A DNA stretch of 9,750 nucleotides, taken from assembly GCA_009927195.1 (NCBI GenBank), contig RFNL01000393.1, positions 1 through 9,750 of the forward strand, in the 5' to 3' direction. The notes under the pieces were generated by a model. It was given only the letters and a program-made list of their open reading frames with translations, did not search any database and was not told the DNA's origin. The position numbers and the translations under genes are program-made. The stretch's first letter is position 1. Each line of letters starts with the position of its first letter. The DNA is from Betaproteobacteria bacterium. GTDB taxonomy: Bacteria; Pseudomonadota; Gammaproteobacteria; Burkholderiales; Burkholderiaceae_C. This document shows positions 5,748-9,750 of the stretch, in pieces.

Positions 5748-6863
5748 ATGCAGACTTTCAATCACTTTTTGTGGATCCCGCCCCTGACAGGACTGTTGGC
5801 GTCGGTGCTGACCGTGGCTTTGCTTTTATGGGCCAACACCCATTTGCAATGGGGCTTGGACAAAGGTTCAGGGGTGCAAAAATTCCATACCAAGACCACC
5901 TCCCGACTGGGAGGCGTGGCGATTTTCACAGGTATCTTGATGGGTTTGTGGGGTTCATATGCCTACTTTCCCAAAGACGGTTGGTTGGGCGCCTGGGTCA
6001 TGGTGGCCAGTGCCCCGGTCTTCATAGGTGGTTTGGTGGAAGACCTCACCCACAAGGTCAGCCCCACATCACGCCTGTGGTTGGCGGTTGCCTCTTCGGC
6101 GGTGGTCTATGCAGTTTTCCAACTCGGGGTCAAACGCACCGATATTTTCTTCATTGATACCGTGTTGTCGCTACCTTTTGCAGCGTTTTTGCTCACCGTT
6201 TTGGTGGTGGCTGGTTTTGTCAATGCCATCAACATCATCGATGGATTTCATGGCTTGGCCGCTGGCAGTGTGATCGCATTTTTGGCCGGTATCGCCGGAC
6301 TGGCTTGGATTGGCAATGACGGTTTGGTGTTTCGCTTGTGCCTGGTCACGGCGGGTGCAACCATGGGTTTTTTGATTTGGAACTGGCCCTGGGGAAAAAT
6401 CTTTTTGGGCGATGGGGGTGCTTATTTGCTGGGCTTTTGGGTCGTGGTCTTGGGCCTGATGGTGCCGCACCGCAGCCCTGAAATTTCACCCATGGCGCCG
6501 GTGTTGGTGGGCATCTACCCCCTGGTTGAAACCGTCTACAGCATGTACCGGCGAAAATTTGTGCGCACCCACCCGATCAATCACCCGGATGCCTTGCATT
6601 TGCACACCTTGATTTACCGACGCTTGGTGTTGCGCCCCGGCATGCACCACAGTGCCGGTGACAAAAACGCCGCCAATGCCAAAGTGGCGCTGTATGGCTT
6701 TGTCATGTCCGCGGTCCCCGCTGGCTTGGCCTGTTTATTCATGGACAACACCAATGCCCTGCTCACCTGCATGGCCTTGTTTGCGCTGTTCTACATCGAT
6801 TTTTATCGCCGCATCGTGCGCTTTCGCGCTCCCCTGTGGCTGATGGCCAAAACCCGCGCTTGA
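5748..6863 (+). CDS. GT4 family (WecA/MraY-like) polyprenyl-phosphate sugar-1-phosphate transferase
   Basis: A 371-residue polytopic inner-membrane protein of the PNPT superfamily (glycosyltransferase 4). Relatives move a sugar-1-phosphate from a UDP-sugar to a polyprenyl phosphate, the first step of surface polysaccharide or peptidoglycan precursor synthesis. About ten hydrophobic segments are visible, from 10-30 to 335-350. Family motifs are KFHTKTTSRLGG (45-56), GGLVEDLTHKVSP (94-106, in place of the usual DD site), NAINIIDGFHGLAAG (159-173), FLGDGGAYLLGF (219-230) and HPDALHLHTLIYRR (279-292). The ATG at 5748 gives MQTFNHFLWIPPLTG; an in-frame TTG at 5712 would add 12 polar residues, and neither has a strong ribosome binding site. 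No other glycan gene is adjacent, so the pathway and sugar (GlcNAc, GalNAc or another) are open. MraY is unlikely, as there is no cell-wall cluster here. Confidence 0.85.
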   Translation: MQTFNHFLWIPPLTGLLASVLTVALLLWANTHLQWGLDKGSGVQKFHTKTTSRLGGVAIFTGILMGLWGSYAYFPKDGWLGAWVMVASAPVFIGGLVEDLTHKVSPTSRLWLAVASSAVVYAVFQLGVKRTDIFFIDTVLSLPFAAFLLTVLVVAGFVNAINIIDGFHGLAAGSVIAFLAGIAGLAWIGNDGLVFRLCLVTAGATMGFLIWNWPWGKIFLGDGGAYLLGFWVVVLGLMVPHRSPEISPMAPVLVGIYPLVETVYSMYRRKFVRTHPINHPDALHLHTLIYRRLVLRPGMHHSAGDKNAANAKVALYGFVMSAVPAGLACLFMDNTNALLTCMALFALFYIDFYRRIVRFRAPLWLMAKTRA

Positions 6864-6890
6864 TGGCCCAGCCTTGGGTGGGGACTGTCC

Positions 6891-7958
6891 TCAATCCACC
6901 TGCAAGTGCACACCAGCGGGCCCCAAACCCTGCACCTCCCCAATCTCGGCCGCTTGCGCAAAACCCATGCGGGCAAACACGTCCATCACCGCACCCACGC
7001 TGTCGGGCGCGCAACTGACCAATAAGCCGCCGCTGGTTTGTGGGTCGGTCAAAAGGCTTTGCACCAGCGGATCCAGACCTTGAGACAGCGCCACATCCGC
7101 GCCATAGCCCTGCCAATTGCGCGCCGATGCACCGGTGATGGCACCGGATCGGGCCCCCTCCACGACCCCTGTGAGCAAGGGCACAAGCGACCAGTCCAGC
7201 CGCACCGAGGCCCCAGCGCCTCGGGCCATCTCCAGGACGTGACCGGCCAAACCAAAACCAGTCACATCGGTCATGGCATGCACCCCATCCAGGGCGGCCA
7301 GCACGGGGCCGGGGGTGTTGAGTTGGGTGGTGCTGGCCAACAGTTCGGCATAAGCGCCAGGGGAGAGTTGGTCTTTCCTGAGCAAGGCAGAGAGCACCCC
7401 CACGCCAATCGGTTTGCCCAAGATCAGGCGGTCGCCCACGCGCGCATCGGCATTGCGCTTGACCCGGGCAGGATGGATCAGTCCCAAGGCCACCAGGCCG
7501 TAAATCGCCTCCACCGAGTCGATGGTGTGACCGCCAGCGACCACGATACCGGCCGCTTTGCAGGCTTGGTTACCGCCTTCCAAAATTTGGCCAATCACCT
7601 GTGTGCTCAACACCTGAATGGGCATGCCCACCAAAGCCAGGGCCATGATCGGGGTGCCGCCCATGGCGTAGACATCGCTCAGGGCATTGGTAGCGGCGAT
7701 GCGACCAAAATCGTGCGGATCATCCACAATGGGCATGAAGAAATCGGTGGTGGCGATCAAGGCCTGTTGCGCATTCAACTGGTAGACCGCCGCGTCATCC
7801 GAGGTGGCAATGCCGACCAAAATTTCAGGGGGCATGGCCACAGCGGTGGTGCCTTGCAAGATTTCGCGCAACACGCCCGGTGCGATCTTGCAGCCGCAGC
7901 CCCCGCCATGGGACAAAGCAGTCAAGCGGGGGGAAGTGGGTGGCGTGGTGGTGTGCAT
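6891..7958 (-). CDS. selD: Selenide, water dikinase (selenophosphate synthase)
   Basis: A 355-residue PurM/AIRS-like ATP-dependent enzyme that makes selenophosphate from selenide and ATP, the selenium donor for selenocysteine and 2-selenouridine tRNA. The glycine-rich N-terminal catalytic loop is LTALSHGGGCGCKIAP. C21 and K24 match the catalytic Cys17 and Lys20 of E. coli SelD, so this is the Cys form rather than a selenoprotein. Other signatures are the metal/ATP-binding SDDAAVY (53-59), TTDFFMPIVDDPHDFGRIAA (69-88), NALSDVYAMGGTP (90-102), GGHTID (141-146), DVTGFGLAGH and LLTDPQTSGGLL. The start is ATG 7958. A TATAGT on the minus strand (7972-7967) lies close upstream and could be a -10 for a very short leader. 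The gap to the vWA gene is 49 bp, so read-through from that operon is also possible. No selA, selB, selU or selC is in the window. It converges on the GT4 gene with a 27-bp gap and no visible terminator. Confidence 0.96.
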   Translation of the reverse strand: MHTTTPPTSPRLTALSHGGGCGCKIAPGVLREILQGTTAVAMPPEILVGIATSDDAAVYQLNAQQALIATTDFFMPIVDDPHDFGRIAATNALSDVYAMGGTPIMALALVGMPIQVLSTQVIGQILEGGNQACKAAGIVVAGGHTIDSVEAIYGLVALGLIHPARVKRNADARVGDRLILGKPIGVGVLSALLRKDQLSPGAYAELLASTTQLNTPGPVLAALDGVHAMTDVTGFGLAGHVLEMARGAGASVRLDWSLVPLLTGVVEGARSGAITGASARNWQGYGADVALSQGLDPLVQSLLTDPQTSGGLLVSCAPDSVGAVMDVFARMGFAQAAEIGEVQGLGPAGVHLQVD

Positions 7959-7966
7959 AACCCGCC

Positions 7967-7972
7967 ACTATA
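7967..7972 (-). promoter_or_regulatory. Candidate -10 element for selD
   Basis: On the minus strand, positions 7972-7967 read TATAGT, one mismatch from TATAAT, only 8 nt before the selD ATG. Transcription from it would give an almost leaderless mRNA. No matching -35 box is clear. The close spacing makes this doubtful. Confidence 0.22.
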
Positions 7973-8007
7973 AGCGCGGACCCGAGGGCCACATCGAGAC
8001 GAGCGAC

Positions 8008-9090
8008 TCACAACACCCGCGCGTGGCGCTGCAAATTGATGACACTGCCCAGCAGCACCAAAACCATGGCCAGCGCCAGCAACAAGGCAGTGACCTCGGT
8101 GAGTTGTTGTTTCTCCATGCGGATGGTGGTGCCCAGTTGGCGATACACCTCCAACAACTGCTGGGCATCGCTGGCGCGGTAATAGTTGCCCTCGGTGATC
8201 TCGGCCACTTTTTTCAACACCGTCTCGTCCAAGCGAACCCGCATGGACATGCCTTGGGCGCGCAAGATCACGCCTTCGGGCGTGCCCACACCCACGGTGT
8301 AGACCCGCACCCCATGATCTGCAGCCAGTTGGGCCATCTTCAACACATCGGGGCCGATATTGCTTTGGCCGTCGGTGATGAGCACGATGGCCAGGGATTT
8401 GTTGGACCCGGGTGTGAGGTTGACCTGGTTGGACGCCTGACCCGGTGCCACCAAAGCGCGGCCGGTATCGGGCTTGGGCGGACCATCGGCCTCCATGATG
8501 ATTTTTTCCGGGTCAATGCCCGAGCCCGGCAGCAGATTGGCCAGGGCCACCACCAAGCCGCTGCCCAACGCAGAGCCGCGCTGCAATGGCAGGTTTTCAA
8601 TGGCACTAAACAACTCATCGCGCTGGGTGGTGGGCGCTTGGGCCACAGAGGCCGTGCCTGACAAGGTGACGATGCCCACCTTGACTTGGATGGGTTGCTC
8701 TTCAATGAAGGTTCGCACCGCTGCCTGCGCCGCCTCCAATCGGCTGGGCAGCACATCGGTGGCGCGCATGCTGCCCGAGGTGTCAATGGCCAGCATCACC
8801 GTGTCCAAACGGCTGGGCAGCAACAGCACCGCCTGCGGTCGGGCCAGGGCCAACAATACCGCCATCAAACCCAACCCCCACAGGCACACCGGCAAGCTGG
8901 GCCAGCGCCATGCGCGCTGGGCGCGCGTGGGCTTGGCCGTCATTGGGGTCGGACCATGCACGGTCAACTGAAAGCGGGGCCAGCGTCCTGGCCGGGTCAA
9001 CCACAGGTATAGCGCGGCCAGCACGGGCCAAGCCACCAAGGCCCACAGCATCAGGGGCCAGACAAATTGGACCGAGGACCACGCCAGCAT
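8008..9090 (-). CDS. BatA-like membrane-anchored von Willebrand factor A protein
   Basis: A 360-residue vWA protein. Two N-terminal hydrophobic segments (about 9-31 and 66-86) are followed by a vWA domain (about 96-310) and a C-terminal transmembrane helix (about 333-351), the usual BatA/BatB layout with the domain probably facing the periplasm. The MIDAS metal site is visible as DTSGSM (D103, S105, S107) and TDG (D240). The position normally Thr seems to be Ser (RGSALGSG, about 173). A polar insert of about 40 residues (190-230) separates these parts. The ATG at 9090 was chosen; it is 2 nt after the TGA of the DUF58 gene. A TTG at 9096, overlapping that stop, would add only two residues. Proteins of this type occur with MoxR ATPases and DUF58 proteins and are linked to envelope stress tolerance or assembly of metalloenzymes; the specific client is unknown here. 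Confidence 0.88.
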   Translation of the reverse strand: MLAWSSVQFVWPLMLWALVAWPVLAALYLWLTRPGRWPRFQLTVHGPTPMTAKPTRAQRAWRWPSLPVCLWGLGLMAVLLALARPQAVLLLPSRLDTVMLAIDTSGSMRATDVLPSRLEAAQAAVRTFIEEQPIQVKVGIVTLSGTASVAQAPTTQRDELFSAIENLPLQRGSALGSGLVVALANLLPGSGIDPEKIIMEADGPPKPDTGRALVAPGQASNQVNLTPGSNKSLAIVLITDGQSNIGPDVLKMAQLAADHGVRVYTVGVGTPEGVILRAQGMSMRVRLDETVLKKVAEITEGNYYRASDAQQLLEVYRQLGTTIRMEKQQLTEVTALLLALAMVLVLLGSVINLQRHARVL

Positions 9091-9092
9091 GC

Positions 9093-9750
9093 TCAAGCCC
9101 CCGCCGTTGACAGGTGGGCCGCACCCGCTGCCAACTGGCTGCGCCGTTTGCGCAACTGGGTAAAGCGGATCAATGCTTCTTCCAATGGCTGGTCGGTGTG
9201 CAACTCCAGGCCATCCACGCCGGCCTGCACCAAGGCCGCGCGCAAAGCCGCCTCGCGCGCATGGGCCGCTTGCACAAAGCGTTCGCGAAAAGCCGCGTCA
9301 TGGGTATCGACCAGCAGTTGCTCGCCGGTTTCCGCATCTTCCATCAGCACCAAGCCCAGATTGGGCAATTGGCGCTCCAGCGGATCGCACAAGCGCAAGG
9401 CCACCACCTCGTGGCGGCGGGCCAGTTGCGACAGGCCACGCTCCCAACCCGGTTGGCTGAAAAAGTCCGACACCACAAAAAGGGTGGAGCGACGGCGGAT
9501 CAGGTTTTGTGCATCGTTAAAGAGGCTTTGCAAATGGGTCTCGTGGGTGGGCCTGAGGGCCTGGGCCTGCATCACGGTTTGCAACAGGTGCAGCATGTGC
9601 CGCCGCCCCGAGCGAGCGGGAATGTGAAACTCCGCATGGCGGTGTTCGCCGGTGTAGACCATGGCCCCCACCCGATTGCCGCGCCGGGTGAGCATGCGCG
9701 AGAGCACGCCCACCACCTCGGCGGCCAACATGCGTTTGCTGATGCCGCCC
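9093..9750 (-). CDS. DUF58 domain protein, C-terminal part (5' end outside the window)
   Basis: The frame stays open to the right edge (codons GGISKR precede the Met at 9731), so that Met is internal and the gene begins beyond position 9750. About 218 codons are visible, out of roughly 300 for the family. The start of the visible part (KRMLAAEVVGVLSRMLTRRG, then NRVGAMVYTGE) matches the DUF58 segment in which an AAE-type helix precedes an N/D-R/A-V-G-x-x-x-Y/F strand. A vWA-like core follows with TLFVVSDFF, then RRHEVVALRLCDPLERQLPNLG, typical of DUF58, and an Arg/Ala-rich C-terminal helix region. It stops 2 nt before the vWA start, so the two are probably co-translated. The usual upstream partner is a MoxR AAA+ ATPase, which would lie just outside. 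The biochemical role of DUF58 is not established. Confidence 0.86.
   Translation of the reverse strand, partial: GGISKRMLAAEVVGVLSRMLTRRGNRVGAMVYTGEHRHAEFHIPARSGRRHMLHLLQTVMQAQALRPTHETHLQSLFNDAQNLIRRRSTLFVVSDFFSQPGWERGLSQLARRHEVVALRLCDPLERQLPNLGLVLMEDAETGEQLLVDTHDAAFRERFVQAAHAREAALRAALVQAGVDGLELHTDQPLEEALIRFTQLRKRRSQLAAGAAHLSTAGA

Noticed and set aside
7038..7973. 311-codon + strand open frame opposite selD
   Set aside because: It has low-complexity His/Gln/Gly composition and is fully antisense to a textbook selD. It is a shadow frame.
7804..8661. 285-codon + strand open frame spanning the selD-vWA junction
   Set aside because: It covers the antisense of two conserved genes and their spacer, and has no recognisable domain or ribosome binding site.
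1..9750. CRISPR array, tRNA, rRNA, insertion sequence, toxin-antitoxin or defence system
   Set aside because: I saw no direct-repeat arrays, cloverleaf-like segments, transposase motifs or defence-gene motifs. Nearly all of the DNA is accounted for by conserved housekeeping genes.

Overview
This window looks like a chromosomal core segment from a betaproteobacterium, most likely Burkholderiales and probably Comamonadaceae-like. The evidence is the GC-rich sequence with heavy use of TTG leucine codons, the tightly packed surE-pcm-nlpD-rlmD order, and the character of the proteins (a betaproteobacterial RlmD cysteine pattern, an NlpD lipoprotein, and a DUF58/vWA pair). The lineage is inferred from gene content and protein style, not from a search. 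I see no mobile element, CRISPR array, tRNA, rRNA or prophage gene.

Left part (1-4078). The window opens with the last 50 codons of a Bax-inhibitor-1/YccA-type membrane protein on the + strand. A near-perfect bidirectional intrinsic terminator (183-208) separates it from a convergent minus-strand operon. That operon reads from right to left as surE (survival nucleotidase), pcm (isoaspartyl methyltransferase), nlpD (LysM/degenerate-LytM lipoprotein) and rlmD (23S rRNA m5U1939 methyltransferase). Junctions are an ATGA overlap, a TGATG overlap and a 7-nt gap, so translation is probably coupled. The sigma factor gene rpoS, which commonly follows nlpD in this cluster in gamma- and betaproteobacteria, is absent here.

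Middle part (4079-6863). A 77-bp divergent intergenic region holds candidate promoters for surE and for a + strand zinc-independent NADPH:quinone oxidoreductase with a GTG start and a strong GAGGAG ribosome binding site. Next comes a small stand-alone winged-helix (MarR-like) regulator preceded by a nested inverted repeat. It is followed by a polytopic GT4/WecA-MraY-type sugar-1-phosphate transferase with its own extended -10 promoter candidate.

Right part (6891-9750). On the minus strand lie selD (selenophosphate synthase), a BatA-like membrane-anchored vWA protein, and the C-terminal two thirds of a DUF58 protein that runs off the right edge. The DUF58/vWA pair is the typical core of a MoxR-associated cluster, so a MoxR AAA+ ATPase gene would be expected just beyond the right edge.

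Overall this is an ordinary housekeeping region. I did not find a convincing new multi-gene system. The best leads are the missing rpoS, the nested inverted repeat in front of the winged-helix gene, and the motif variants of the GT4 transferase.
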